Below the pieces are notes generated by a model that did no database searches, had not been told where the DNA came from, and worked only from the letters and a program-made list of their open reading frames with translations. A stretch of DNA of 39,645 bases from an uncultured Verrucomicrobia subdivision 3 bacterium (GTDB taxonomy: Bacteria; Verrucomicrobiota; Verrucomicrobiia; Limisphaerales; UBA11358): NCBI GenBank assembly GCA_903827955.1, contig CAIKKJ010000032.1:1-39645 (forward strand), given 5' to 3'. Positions 8,141-16,193 of this stretch are shown in pieces (position 1 is the stretch's first letter; each line of letters starts with the position of its first letter). The translations under genes and the position numbers were made by a program.

Positions 8141-8168
8141 AAGGTAGAAGTCACCCTGTCCTTGTCAA
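8141..8168 (-). promoter_or_regulatory. Promoter of the LolA-like lipoprotein gene
   Basis: A consensus -35 TTGACA (complement of 8168-8163) and a weaker -10 TACCTT (8146-8141) are spaced by 16 bases, about 30 bases before ATG 8111 on the minus strand. Confidence 0.5.
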
Positions 8169-8298
8169 CCTTGAAAGCCAGCTAGGGCTTTGAGTTTTAC
8201 TTGAGCGTTTCGCGTCCGCCGTTTCGGAGCGCCGACGGCGCTAATTTTTAAATTGCGCGTTGGAAAAATCGGCGCGGCGGGCGAAATTGCTTGAAAAC

Positions 8299-8372
8299 TG
8301 GAGCGGGCGAAGGGAATCGAACCCTCGTGTGCAGTTTGGAAGACTGCCGTTCTACCATTGAACTACGCCCGC
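8299..8372 (-). tRNA. tRNA-Gly (anticodon TCC)
   Basis: The minus strand folds as a complete cloverleaf. The acceptor stem GCGGGCG pairs with CGCCCGC. The D-arm is GTTC...GAAC. The anticodon stem GCAGT/ACTGC carries loop CTTCCAA, with anticodon TCC at 8340-8338. The T-arm is GAGGG-TTCGATT-CCCTT. The discriminator T is followed by an encoded CCA (8301-8299). It reads glycine codons GGA/GGG. No other tRNA is adjacent. The downstream gene on the same strand is the LolA-like lipoprotein, which has its own promoter. Confidence 0.97.
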
Positions 8373-8485
8373 ATTTGACGGCTCAAGCATATCGCCCGCG
8401 TGGAGCTTGTCAACTTCGCGGGTGGGCCGCTGCCGCCGAAAAAAGTTTTAACCACCGCGCCACCGCCGGCGTCTCTAGTTTTGAA

Positions 8486-9232
8486 ATGGTTGCCGCAAAA
8501 AATAACTTTCGCCGCCGCGCGTTCACCTTGATTGAACTGCTCGTGGTCATTGCCATCATCGCCATCCTCGCGGCGATGCTGCTGCCAGCACTGGCCAAGG
8601 CCAAGGAGACGGCCAAAAAAATCGCCTGCAACAATAACCTCCGCCAGCTCGGCCTCGCGATGCGGATGTATGTGGACGACAACCACGGCACGTTGCCACC
8701 TCGTGTCCGCAATGAACGCTGGCCGATGAAATTCTACGACCTCTACGGGAAAAATTTAAAGACATTGCTGTGCTTGAGTGAAGTCACGAATGCGCCGTTG
8801 ACCATCGGGCCGTCTAACAACATTGCCGACGCCGCGCCGCGCAGTTATTTCATCAACGGCTTCAACGATTATTTTTTCAACAAGCTGGGCGCGGCGGATT
8901 ATACCTCGCTGTTCATGGCTGGCAATTATCCGATCGGCATCAAGGAAGGTGACATTATTCACCCCAGCGATACCGTGGTGCTCGGCGAAAAAATTGACGG
9001 ACGCGGTGATTTCTACATGGATATGCTTGCGGGCAATGGCGATGACTTTTCCGGCGCAGTCGCGCAGGATCGCCACACCGGTCGCGGGCAGGGGACTGCG
9101 ACCGGTGGCGCGAACTTCGCCTTTGCTGATGGCAGCACGCGCTACTACAAATACGGCAAGGCCTTTGACCCGCTCAACCTCTGGGCCATCAGCGATGCCG
9201 ACCGCGCGGCTAATGCCATCCATTTCCAGTAA
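8486..9232 (+). CDS. Pseudopilin-like protein with C-terminal FADG motif
   Basis: A 248-residue protein starting at ATG 8486 ([20 protein letters not shown]). The prepilin peptidase site is A|FTLIE with Glu at +5, followed by the usual hydrophobic helix ([20 protein letters not shown]). The globular domain ends with DRHTGRGQG...GANFAFADG, a longer version of the His-to-DG motif seen in the H-X9-DG pseudopilin family. It is exported and anchored by the N-terminal helix, probably processed by a prepilin peptidase not present here. The function is unknown; such proteins occur in many copies in Verrucomicrobia and Planctomycetes. A longer open frame (from 8291) crosses the tRNA and is not credible. 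pyrC follows after 55 bp. Confidence 0.88.
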   Translation: MVAAKNNFRRRAFTLIELLVVIAIIAILAAMLLPALAKAKETAKKIACNNNLRQLGLAMRMYVDDNHGTLPPRVRNERWPMKFYDLYGKNLKTLLCLSEVTNAPLTIGPSNNIADAAPRSYFINGFNDYFFNKLGAADYTSLFMAGNYPIGIKEGDIIHPSDTVVLGEKIDGRGDFYMDMLAGNGDDFSGAVAQDRHTGRGQGTATGGANFAFADGSTRYYKYGKAFDPLNLWAISDADRAANAIHFQ

Positions 9233-9287
9233 GGAATTTCCGTGGGTGTGCTTGCACGGGCCGCGTTGCACGGCTAAACTCGACGCG

Positions 9288-10670
9288 ATGAATTCGCTGC
9301 TTCTCACCGGCGGTCGTGTGGTTGATCCCGCCAACAAGTTTGATTCCATTGCCGACGTCCTCATTCTCGATGGTAAAATTTCCGCCATCGGCAAAAAACT
9401 TTCCGCGCCGAAAGGTGTCGAGACATTCGACGCCACGGGGAAAATTGTTTCGCCCGGCCTGATTGATTTGCACGTCCACTTCCGCGAACCCGGCCAGACC
9501 GCGAAAGAAAACATCGCCACCGGCACGGCGGCGGCGGCACGCGGCGGATTTACTTCGGTGGTCTGCATGCCGAACACGTCGCCGGCGATTGACAGCGCCG
9601 GAACCGTCGCGCTCATCCATGAACGCGCTCGCGAGCAAGGCCTCGTGAACGTCTTCGTCACCGGCGCGATCACCAAAGGCATCGCGGGCGAGGAACTCGC
9701 GCCCATCGGCGGCTTGAAAAAAGCTGGCATCGTCGCCATCACGGACGACGGCCATTGCATCCAAAACAACGAACTCATGCGCCGCGCCTGCGAATACGCC
9801 AAGATGTTCGACCTCCCGATTTTTGACCATTGCCAGGACTACTCGCTCGTGTCCGATGGCGTGATGCACGAAGGTTACTGGAGCCTCGCGCTCGGTTTGC
9901 GGAGCTGGCCGTCGGCAGGCGAGGAAATGATTGTCGCGCGAAATATTTTGCTCGCGGAGTTGACCGGCGCAAAAATCCACTGCCAGCATTTGAGCGCGGC
10001 GGGCAGCGTGAAATTGCTGCGCGACGCGAAGCAACGCGGCGTCTCAATTTCCGGCGAAGCCTGTCCGCATCATTTCACGCTCACCGACGCCGCGATTGCC
10101 GGCAGTGAAAAATTCTGGGCGGACGACGGCAAAACTTTGAACTCGGAACTGGGCACCTTGAACACCGACCGCACTTGGCCGAGCTACGACACCAATTTCA
10201 AAATGAACCCGCCGTTGCGTTCCGCCGCCGACCGCGAGGCGATTCTCGCCGGCCTGGCCGACGGCACGATTGACATTTTGTGCAGCGACCACGCGCCGCA
10301 TTGCGATTACGAAAAGGAAGTGGAGTTCAACTATGCGCCCTTCGGCATCACCGGTTTGGAAACGGAACTCGCGCTCTCGCTGATGCAACTTGTTCACACG
10401 AAACGAATTTCGCTCGCGGACATGATCACGAAATTCACCGTCAACCCGGCGCGTCTGCTCAACTTGAACAAAGGCACATTGAGCGTCGGCGCGGATGCCG
10501 ACGTGACGGTCTTTGATGCGGACGCAGCGTGGACATACACCCGCGAAGATTCCGCCAGCAAGTCCAAAAACAACCCGTTCTTCGGCTGGCAACTCAAGGG
10601 CAACGCCGTCGCCACGATTGTGGCCGGAAAAAAAGTTTTCATTGAACAGTCCGAGTTGGCGACCGTCTAA
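9288..10670 (+). CDS. pyrC: Dihydroorotase
   Basis: A 460-residue amidohydrolase that closes carbamoyl-aspartate to dihydroorotate, the third step of pyrimidine synthesis. Metal-site motifs are DLHVHFREPG, ITDDGH, FDHCQD, a histidine-rich ACPHHFTLTD, and the catalytic CSDHAPH with an Asp ligand. The C-terminal cap ends VTVFDADAAWTY. It is of the longer type I (multifunctional-like) class. Between PHHFTLTD and YDTNFKMNPPLR there is an insertion of roughly 20-25 residues, including KTLNSELGTLNTDR (about 283-296), encoded by an AACT-type repeat-like stretch (10134-10170) foreign to the family. The start is ATG 9288 after pseudopilin stop 9232. The related carA lies about 1.2 kb downstream but is separated by two genes. 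Confidence 0.96.
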   Translation: MNSLLLTGGRVVDPANKFDSIADVLILDGKISAIGKKLSAPKGVETFDATGKIVSPGLIDLHVHFREPGQTAKENIATGTAAAARGGFTSVVCMPNTSPAIDSAGTVALIHERAREQGLVNVFVTGAITKGIAGEELAPIGGLKKAGIVAITDDGHCIQNNELMRRACEYAKMFDLPIFDHCQDYSLVSDGVMHEGYWSLALGLRSWPSAGEEMIVARNILLAELTGAKIHCQHLSAAGSVKLLRDAKQRGVSISGEACPHHFTLTDAAIAGSEKFWADDGKTLNSELGTLNTDRTWPSYDTNFKMNPPLRSAADREAILAGLADGTIDILCSDHAPHCDYEKEVEFNYAPFGITGLETELALSLMQLVHTKRISLADMITKFTVNPARLLNLNKGTLSVGADADVTVFDADAAWTYTREDSASKSKNNPFFGWQLKGNAVATIVAGKKVFIEQSELATV

Positions 10671-10686
10671 CTTTTGAAATCAACTT

Positions 10687-11127
10687 ATGAAAAAAATTCT
10701 CACCGCCCTGTTGGCAATCGCATTGGTCTGGCAAGCAAACGCAGAGGAAAATACTTGGCTCACCAACCTCCCCAAAGCTGAAGCCCAAGCCAAAGCCGAA
10801 AATAAAATCGTGCTGGTGGATTTCACCGGTTCGGACTGGTGCGGCTGGTGCAAAAAGTTCAACGGTGAAGTTTTGAATACGCCGGAATTCCAAGCCTATG
10901 CCAAAAACAATCTCGTGCTGGTGGAGTTGGACTTTCCACACAAAAAGGAACAGTCCACCGACTTGAAACAGGCCAACGCCAACCTGAAATCCAGATTTGC
11001 TGTCCACGGCTTCCCTACCTTTGTGGCCTTGAATAAGGACGGCAAAGAAATCGGGCGACAGGTCGGCTATGCCAAGGGTGGTCCAGCTGCTTTCATCGCC
11101 AAGCTGGAAGCATTCAAAAAGAAATAA
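10687..11127 (+). CDS. Periplasmic thioredoxin-fold protein
   Basis: A 146-residue exported protein. The signal peptide covers residues 1-19 (MKKILTALLAIALVWQANA). The thioredoxin fold begins about residue 30 with IVLVDFTGSDWCGWCKKF, giving the redox pair C52-GW-C55. It continues with a cis-proline strand (HGFPTFVALNKDGKEIGR) and the C-terminal helix. WCGWCK and the pattern before it are those of DsbD-gamma/Thio_7-type periplasmic thiol proteins, which typically deliver electrons to cytochrome c maturation or repair disulfides. The target here is unknown. It starts 16 bp after pyrC, so may be co-transcribed with it, and converges with the SOUL-family gene 3 bp away. Confidence 0.85.
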   Translation: MKKILTALLAIALVWQANAEENTWLTNLPKAEAQAKAENKIVLVDFTGSDWCGWCKKFNGEVLNTPEFQAYAKNNLVLVELDFPHKKEQSTDLKQANANLKSRFAVHGFPTFVALNKDGKEIGRQVGYAKGGPAAFIAKLEAFKKK

Positions 11128-11130
11128 TGC

Positions 11131-11757
11131 TCACGGCGTGACCACGCGCAGCATCACTTCATTCCGGCGGAAAAACGTCGGTGTCCACGGCGGATCGAAG
11201 TAGCCGTAAATCGCGCCGCCGGTCGCCTTCAAATTTTCCTGCGCCAGCCAGCCGGACAGTTTCGTCAGCGCGTTCGTTTCATTCTTCGCACTGCGCCCGC
11301 CGCTGAAGCGCAGCACGGCAAATTGTCCGCCGCTGATTTCCCGCACCGTCACGCCCGGATCGTTCGGCTTGGGCGCGGCGCTCGCGCTCATGTTTTTCGG
11401 CATCACGAACGCCATCGTCGCATTCGTCGCCCCGCCCGCCATGTAGACCGGCGTGGTCATGGCGATTTTTTGGCTGGCCGCGTTGTTGCCGCCGATGAAG
11501 CGGAAGAGCCGCATGAAACTGTCGTCCGAACCGCGCATCGGCGTCTCGACGATGACGAGCGTGGGATAATTCCGCAGCTCAATTTTCCCGCTGCTGCGGA
11601 CGACCTGATACGGCGCCGTCTCGTAACCGCCGCGCACCGTGCCGCAGCCGACGGCGATGATTCCGGTCAAACCGGCAACGATGCTTCCCATAAAAATTGG
11701 TTTCCAAAGTTTTTTCGTCGCGCTAGCGCGCGGCGGGATAATTTTTTCTACGTTCAC
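11131..11757 (-). CDS. SOUL-family heme-binding lipoprotein
   Basis: A SOUL/HEBP-like protein: YQVVRSSGKIELRNYPTLVI, then a FMRLFRFIGGNN block, KIAMTTPVYM, MAFVMPKNM, and the C-terminal WLAQENLKATGGAIYGYFDPPW followed by RRNEVMLRV. SOUL proteins bind heme or tetrapyrroles; here the protein seems exported and lipidated, because the N-terminus KKLWKPIFMGSIVAGLTG runs into IIAVGC. The start is uncertain. GTG 11757 gives a basic n-region and is used here; an upstream GTG at 11802 or ATG 11691 are alternatives. The last lacks the positive charges expected of a signal peptide. It is divergent from carA and convergent with the thioredoxin gene. Confidence 0.8.
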   Translation of the reverse strand: MNVEKIIPPRASATKKLWKPIFMGSIVAGLTGIIAVGCGTVRGGYETAPYQVVRSSGKIELRNYPTLVIVETPMRGSDDSFMRLFRFIGGNNAASQKIAMTTPVYMAGGATNATMAFVMPKNMSASAAPKPNDPGVTVREISGGQFAVLRFSGGRSAKNETNALTKLSGWLAQENLKATGGAIYGYFDPPWTPTFFRRNEVMLRVVTP

Positions 11758-11844
11758 GCCACGGAGTCTAACGCAAAATTTCCCACGCGCAAATGGGTTC
11801 ACGCTTGAACCAGCGCCGCAACAAAACTATCCTCCTGCCACTTG

Positions 11845-13002
11845 ATGAAAGCCATTTTAGCCCTCGAAGACGGTTCAGTGTTCCACGGCACAGGTTTTGG
11901 CGCGCAGGCGTCGGCTTGTGGCGAAGTCTGCTTCAACACGTCCATGACGGGCTATCAGGAAATCCTCACCGACCCGTCCTACAAAGGCCAAATCGTGACG
12001 ATGACCTATCCGCTCATCGGCAACTACGGCGTGAATTTGCAGGACGTCGAATCCTGGCGGCCGCACGCCTCCGGCTTCGTCATCCGCGAACTTTCGCCCG
12101 TCGTCAGCAACTGGCGCGCGGACTCCTCGCTGGAAAAATATCTCGCGGACAACGGCATTCCCGGCATTCAGGGAATTGACACGCGCGCCCTGACCAAAAA
12201 ACTCCGCGTGCGCGGCGCTCTCAACGGCTTCATCACCACCGAAAATATTTCCGAGGCCGAGGCGGTCAAGCGCGCGAAGGAATTCGTCTTCGTCGGCGTG
12301 GATTACGTCAAGGAAGTCACGCACAAGAACGAATTTCGCTGGGACGAAAAGGACGAGCAGAGCGCGGCGTTCGATTTGGTGCGCGGCTTGAAAACGACCG
12401 ACGCCCGCAACGTCCGCAAGCCGCTACCCGCCGCCGACATTCCGATTGTCGCATTCGACTACGGGATGAAATACAACATTCTCCGCCGTCTCCGGCAGCA
12501 GGGTTTCGCCGTGCAAGTTTTGCCCGCGACCGCCACGGCCGCCGATGCGCTCAAGCACAAGCCCGCCGGAATTTTTCTCTCGAACGGCCCCGGCGATCCG
12601 TCCGCGCTGAACTACATCGTCAAGGAAGTGAAGACGCTGCTCGACACCGGCATTCCGATTTTTGGGATTTGTCTTGGCCACCAAATTCTCGGCCAGGCGT
12701 TCGGCGGAAAAACTTTCAAATTAAAATTCGGCCATCGCGGCGGCAACCAGCCGGTGAAAGATTTGGAATCCGGCAAAGTCGAAATCACCTCGCAAAATCA
12801 CGGCTTCGCGGTGGACGCCAAGTCGCTGCCGGTCGATGTTGCCGTGCATCGCGTGAACTTGAACGACGGCACGGTGGAAGGCTTGCGCCACCAGACCAAG
12901 CCGGTGTTCTGTGTGCAGTATCATCCCGAAGCCGCGCCCGGCCCGCACGATTCCACGCCGCTGTTCGGTGAGTTCCGTGCGCTCATCGAAAAGCGCGGGT
13001 AA
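11845..13002 (+). CDS. carA: Carbamoyl-phosphate synthase small chain
   Basis: A 385-residue glutaminase subunit that supplies ammonia to CarB for carbamoyl-phosphate (pyrimidine and arginine synthesis). The N-terminal domain has EDGSVFHGTGFGA and NTSMTGYQEILTDPSY. The class I glutamine amidotransferase domain begins about residue 200 and carries the nucleophile C276 (GICLGHQ), with H360 and E362 in VQYHPEAAPGPHD. The start is ATG 11845. The frame extends three bases upstream to a TTG, not chosen. A TTGAAC (11805)/TATCCT (11828) pair spaced 17 would give a very short leader. carB is not adjacent; pyrC lies upstream but separated. Confidence 0.97.
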   Translation: MKAILALEDGSVFHGTGFGAQASACGEVCFNTSMTGYQEILTDPSYKGQIVTMTYPLIGNYGVNLQDVESWRPHASGFVIRELSPVVSNWRADSSLEKYLADNGIPGIQGIDTRALTKKLRVRGALNGFITTENISEAEAVKRAKEFVFVGVDYVKEVTHKNEFRWDEKDEQSAAFDLVRGLKTTDARNVRKPLPAADIPIVAFDYGMKYNILRRLRQQGFAVQVLPATATAADALKHKPAGIFLSNGPGDPSALNYIVKEVKTLLDTGIPIFGICLGHQILGQAFGGKTFKLKFGHRGGNQPVKDLESGKVEITSQNHGFAVDAKSLPVDVAVHRVNLNDGTVEGLRHQTKPVFCVQYHPEAAPGPHDSTPLFGEFRALIEKRG

Positions 13003-13026
13003 ACAATTCATGCGACAGAATTCCGT

Positions 13027-13054
13027 TTGACTTGATGGCTGTCGCGCTCATAAT
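13027..13054 (+). promoter_or_regulatory. Candidate promoter of the FHA gene
   Basis: TTGACT (13027-13032) and CATAAT (13049-13054, five of six consensus bases) are separated by 16 bases. They lie ahead of ATG 13070, giving a leader of roughly 9 bases. The spacing equals that of the lipoprotein promoter at 8141-8168. Confidence 0.5.
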
Positions 13055-13069
13055 TCTTTCAAACAAGCT

Positions 13070-13639
13070 ATGGCCAAACTCGTTATCCTCAATCAAGGCA
13101 TGAACGGCCGCACGTTCGATCTCCAGATCGAGCGCACGACCGTGGGACGCGTGGAGGATAACACCTTTCAGATCGCCGATGCTTCCGTCTCCAGCCATCA
13201 CGCCGAGATTCTTTTGCGCGGTAGCGACGTCGTCATCCGCGACCTGAACTCCACCAACGGCACGTTCATCAACAACGAAAAGATTTCCGAAGCCCCGCTC
13301 AAGTCCGGCCAGACCCTGCGCTTCGGCCAGGTGGAAATCAAATTGGACGACGGCAAACCCGCCGGTGCACCGCCGACACCGGCCGGAGCCGCCCCCGCGC
13401 CCGCCGCGCCGAAACGGCCGACCGAAGGTGGCACGATGGTCATGTCGCGCGGCGTCAGCCTGACCGACCTTGAACAAGGCGGCACGCGTCCGCCCGGCTT
13501 CGACACGAACACGGTTTTCTCCAAGAAGAAAAACAAGGTCAACACCTACTTCATCATCGGCGGCGTGGTGGTGGCCATTGTCATTGCGGTGCTCATCGTC
13601 ATCGCCCTCAAGGCGGCGAACAGCGGCGCGCAACACTGA
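13070..13639 (+). CDS. FHA-domain membrane-tethered protein
   Basis: A 189-residue protein. Residues 1-90 form a forkhead-associated domain that recognises phosphothreonine: TVGRVEDNTF (25-33), SVSSHHAEI (39-47) and LNSTNGTFINNEKI (59-72), with all the usual contact residues. A proline/alanine-rich linker (about 95-115) and a second low-complexity segment follow. Residues about 160-182 form one C-terminal membrane helix (IIGGVVVAIVIAVLIVIA), so the FHA domain faces the cytoplasm. It presumably docks to a Ser/Thr kinase substrate; no kinase or phosphatase is in this window. It lies just ahead of a pseudopilin gene (12 bp), possibly co-transcribed. Confidence 0.9.
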   Translation: MAKLVILNQGMNGRTFDLQIERTTVGRVEDNTFQIADASVSSHHAEILLRGSDVVIRDLNSTNGTFINNEKISEAPLKSGQTLRFGQVEIKLDDGKPAGAPPTPAGAAPAPAAPKRPTEGGTMVMSRGVSLTDLEQGGTRPPGFDTNTVFSKKKNKVNTYFIIGGVVVAIVIAVLIVIALKAANSGAQH

Positions 13640-13651
13640 CTTCTCGCGGTC

Positions 13652-14311
13652 ATGCAACCGCGGCTTTCCCAAAAACGAAACGCAGCGATGACGTTGTTGG
13701 AAGTCAGCGTGGTGGTTGCGATTACTTTCTTGCTGCTGGCCTTTCTATTGCCCGAATTGCAAAGAGCCAAATCTCACCGGAGCAAAATTGATTGCATCAA
13801 CAATCTTAAACAAATCGGCCTTTCTTATCGGATTTGGGAAGGCGACAACGGCGATAAATTTCCGATGGGCATTTCTGTCACCAACGGTGGTTCAATGGAA
13901 ATGGTGCAGACGGGAAACGTGCTTCAAACCTTTCTGGCCATGTCGAACGAGTTAAGCACGCCGAAAATTTTAATTTGTTCTTCCGACACAAACAGCTCTT
14001 ACGCTTTTAGCTTCGGCGGACTTTCCAACTCAAACATCAGCTATTTCGTCGGCCTAGACGCGACGAATCATGCAAACGAGCAAATGGTTATTTCCGGCGA
14101 CAGCAACTTTGAAATCGGCGGCAAGCCGGTCAAAGCTGGATTAAATTCATTTTGGACGAATGACCCGGTGGCTTGGTCGCCAACCACTCGGCACATGAAA
14201 TCCGGCAACATCGGTTTCGCCGACGGCAGCGTTCAATCCACGACTTCCAAAAGCCTCCAAAAGTATTTCCAACAAACCGGCCTCGCCACGAACCGCTTGG
14301 CGATTCCGTAA
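13652..14311 (+). CDS. Pseudopilin-like H-X9-DG protein with variant cleavage site
   Basis: A 219-residue protein with a divergent prepilin leader. RNAAM then TLLEVSVVVAITF gives A|MTLLE, with Glu at +5, in place of the consensus G|FTLIE. The hydrophobic helix continues to about residue 34. The C-terminus contains THR-like TRHMKSGNIGFADGSVQ, which is exactly H-X9-DG. The middle region has cysteines (DCINNLKQIG, ICSSDTN) typical of the family. It is probably exported and retained by the N-terminal helix; its function and partners are unknown. The start ATG 13652 follows the FHA stop closely and suggests co-transcription. It converges with ccsA, 7 bp away. Confidence 0.82.
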   Translation: MQPRLSQKRNAAMTLLEVSVVVAITFLLLAFLLPELQRAKSHRSKIDCINNLKQIGLSYRIWEGDNGDKFPMGISVTNGGSMEMVQTGNVLQTFLAMSNELSTPKILICSSDTNSSYAFSFGGLSNSNISYFVGLDATNHANEQMVISGDSNFEIGGKPVKAGLNSFWTNDPVAWSPTTRHMKSGNIGFADGSVQSTTSKSLQKYFQQTGLATNRLAIP

Positions 14312-14318
14312 TTTAACG

Positions 14319-16193
14319 CTACGTCCGCGCGCTAAAACTTTTCCAGAATTTCCCCGGCAGCGAACCCAGCGCGATGAAGGCGAGTTGGCTCACGACAAAA
14401 AATACCAGCCATTTGAACGCCGCGTCCGTAAAACCGTAGCTGTGCAGGCCGATGCCTAGCATGTTCACGCCAAACCACGACCATGCGGTGACGATGTTGC
14501 CGCCGATGGCGCAGACCACCAGTCCGCGTTCGCGGATGATGCCGCCCCAGCGCAGATGCAAGATGAGCGCGTTCCACAACACGATGATGAGCGCGCCGTT
14601 TTCCTTCGGATCCCAGCCCCAAAATCTGCCCCATGATTGATCCGCCCAGATGCCGCCCAGCACCGTGCCGACGAAGCTGAACAACGTGGCGAAACAAACG
14701 ATGCCGTAAATCATCCGCGCCAGAGATTTGCCGGTTGCGGCATCGAGCGTCCGGGTGAAGAAACCGCGCAGGATGTAAATCAGCGCTAAAAATCCCGCGA
14801 CGAACGTGCTGGCGTAACCGACTGTCACGGCGACGACGTGCGTGGCCAGCCAGAAATTGGTGTCCAGCACCGCGCGCATCATTTCCATGGTGTCGCCTTC
14901 CAGCGCGAGGTGATGCGCAATGATGAGCGTGATGAAGCCGATGCCCGAAGCGACCACCGCGCCGATGCCGTTCTTGTGAAATTTTTCCAAAATCAAACCC
15001 AGCACGCACGCGCCCCAGCCGATGAAGATGGCAGAGGAATAAAGATTCGTCACCGGCGGCCGGCCTTCCAGCACCATGCGATACACCAAGCCGACTGTAT
15101 GAATGCCGAGCGCCAGCCAGATTAGCCATACGGAAGAACGGCGCAGGGTTTCTGACAGGTTGAACCATGAAAAAATCGCAAGCAGTCCGGCGAGGACGTA
15201 AATCACCATCGCGTTGTAAAACGGTTCCATCTGGTTAAAAAATTGTTCCGCGCGCGCCTTGGCGATGGCGGGCTGCTGCGCGGTCGTCAGCTTCGATTGC
15301 AAATCATGCAAGGCCGCGTTGAAGTCGTCGGAATTATCCGTCACGAGCGCGCTGGACATTTTGGCATAGTCGCGGGTGAAGTCATCCACCGTTCCGCCGC
15401 GCGGAGCCTCGAGCAGCGCATCGCCCACGCGCCGCCAATCGTGCGTCGCGCCTGCCGGTGGCAGCACCAGTGGCGGTTCCATACGGCTCATGTATTGGAA
15501 CGCGCTGATGTAGCCGGCGAACTGGTTGAATTTTTGCTCGTCAAATTTTTCACCGGCCTGCTGCGCTTTCGCGGCGGCGACGGCGTCGGGGATCAGCTTT
15601 TCAAATGCGTTCAGTTCCGCCGCCCAGTCCGTTGCGCCCTCGGGTTGGACGGTGTTTTTTAACTGCGCATAAAGTCCCAGCCGTTCGTGCATTTTGGCGA
15701 CGGCGTTTTCGTAGGCGGTGCGGTCGGTGGCGGCGATTTTTTGCACGCGCACGTTTTCACGTTCGAACGCCTCGTTGTTGGTTGCGATCTGATTCCACGA
15801 ATAATGTTTGCCGTCGGATTGCGCGCCCTTTTCCGGCAGTTTGAGGAGCGAAATCAAATCGGGATTGTCCGCGCGGAACACCGGCCAGCCGTCGGCCACG
15901 GCGGAATTCATCATCACGTTCGCGAGCCATTCGGTTGCGGAAATGATTTTTGGTTTTTCGTTCCATGCCTTCCACGGCTCCAGGTTGAGCGTCTGTTTCT
16001 CGCGCAGTTGCAGCAGCGCGTTGCGGGCGATGGAATCAAGCGGCTTCACGCGGCCGTTGAACACGACGGGCAGCCGGCCAAATTCAGTGAAGGCAAAATC
16101 TTTTTCCGGCGGCGGCTGGATTTTACCGAAGAACCACAGCGCCATCAAAAACATCAGCAGCGGCGGCGTCCATTTTTGGAGGAATTTTTTCAT
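14319..16193 (-). CDS. ccsA: System II cytochrome c assembly protein CcsA with large N-terminal domain
   Basis: A 624-residue membrane protein that, with ResB, moves heme across the membrane and ligates it to apocytochrome c. The C-terminal ~300 residues carry the CcsA signatures: several membrane helices, the tryptophan-rich heme-handling motif WGRFWGWDPKE, and conserved histidines in GIHTVGLVYRM, ATHVVAVTVGYAS and GLHSYGF. After the first helix (about 9-25), residues ~30-330 form a large extracytoplasmic region starting FGRLPVVFNGRVKPLDSIAR, which standard CcsA proteins lack but which is seen in Planctomycetes/Verrucomicrobia homologues. ATG 16193 overlaps the ResB stop as ATGA (coupled). 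It is the last gene of the operon 18598-14319. Confidence 0.9.
   Translation of the reverse strand: MKKFLQKWTPPLLMFLMALWFFGKIQPPPEKDFAFTEFGRLPVVFNGRVKPLDSIARNALLQLREKQTLNLEPWKAWNEKPKIISATEWLANVMMNSAVADGWPVFRADNPDLISLLKLPEKGAQSDGKHYSWNQIATNNEAFERENVRVQKIAATDRTAYENAVAKMHERLGLYAQLKNTVQPEGATDWAAELNAFEKLIPDAVAAAKAQQAGEKFDEQKFNQFAGYISAFQYMSRMEPPLVLPPAGATHDWRRVGDALLEAPRGGTVDDFTRDYAKMSSALVTDNSDDFNAALHDLQSKLTTAQQPAIAKARAEQFFNQMEPFYNAMVIYVLAGLLAIFSWFNLSETLRRSSVWLIWLALGIHTVGLVYRMVLEGRPPVTNLYSSAIFIGWGACVLGLILEKFHKNGIGAVVASGIGFITLIIAHHLALEGDTMEMMRAVLDTNFWLATHVVAVTVGYASTFVAGFLALIYILRGFFTRTLDAATGKSLARMIYGIVCFATLFSFVGTVLGGIWADQSWGRFWGWDPKENGALIIVLWNALILHLRWGGIIRERGLVVCAIGGNIVTAWSWFGVNMLGIGLHSYGFTDAAFKWLVFFVVSQLAFIALGSLPGKFWKSFSART

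Noticed and set aside
8228-8250. Hairpin AGCGCC-GAC-GGCGCT followed by T5 on the plus strand
   Set aside because: It looks like a terminator, but no plus-strand gene lies upstream to be ended; the adjacent genes are on the minus strand.
8291-8485. Upstream extension of the second pseudopilin through the tRNA-Gly gene
   Set aside because: The extension would translate the tRNA region antisense; the ATG at 8486 gives a complete prepilin leader.
8756-9802. 348-codon minus-strand open frame opposite the pseudopilin and pyrC
   Set aside because: It crosses an intergenic gap and two real genes and has no domains.
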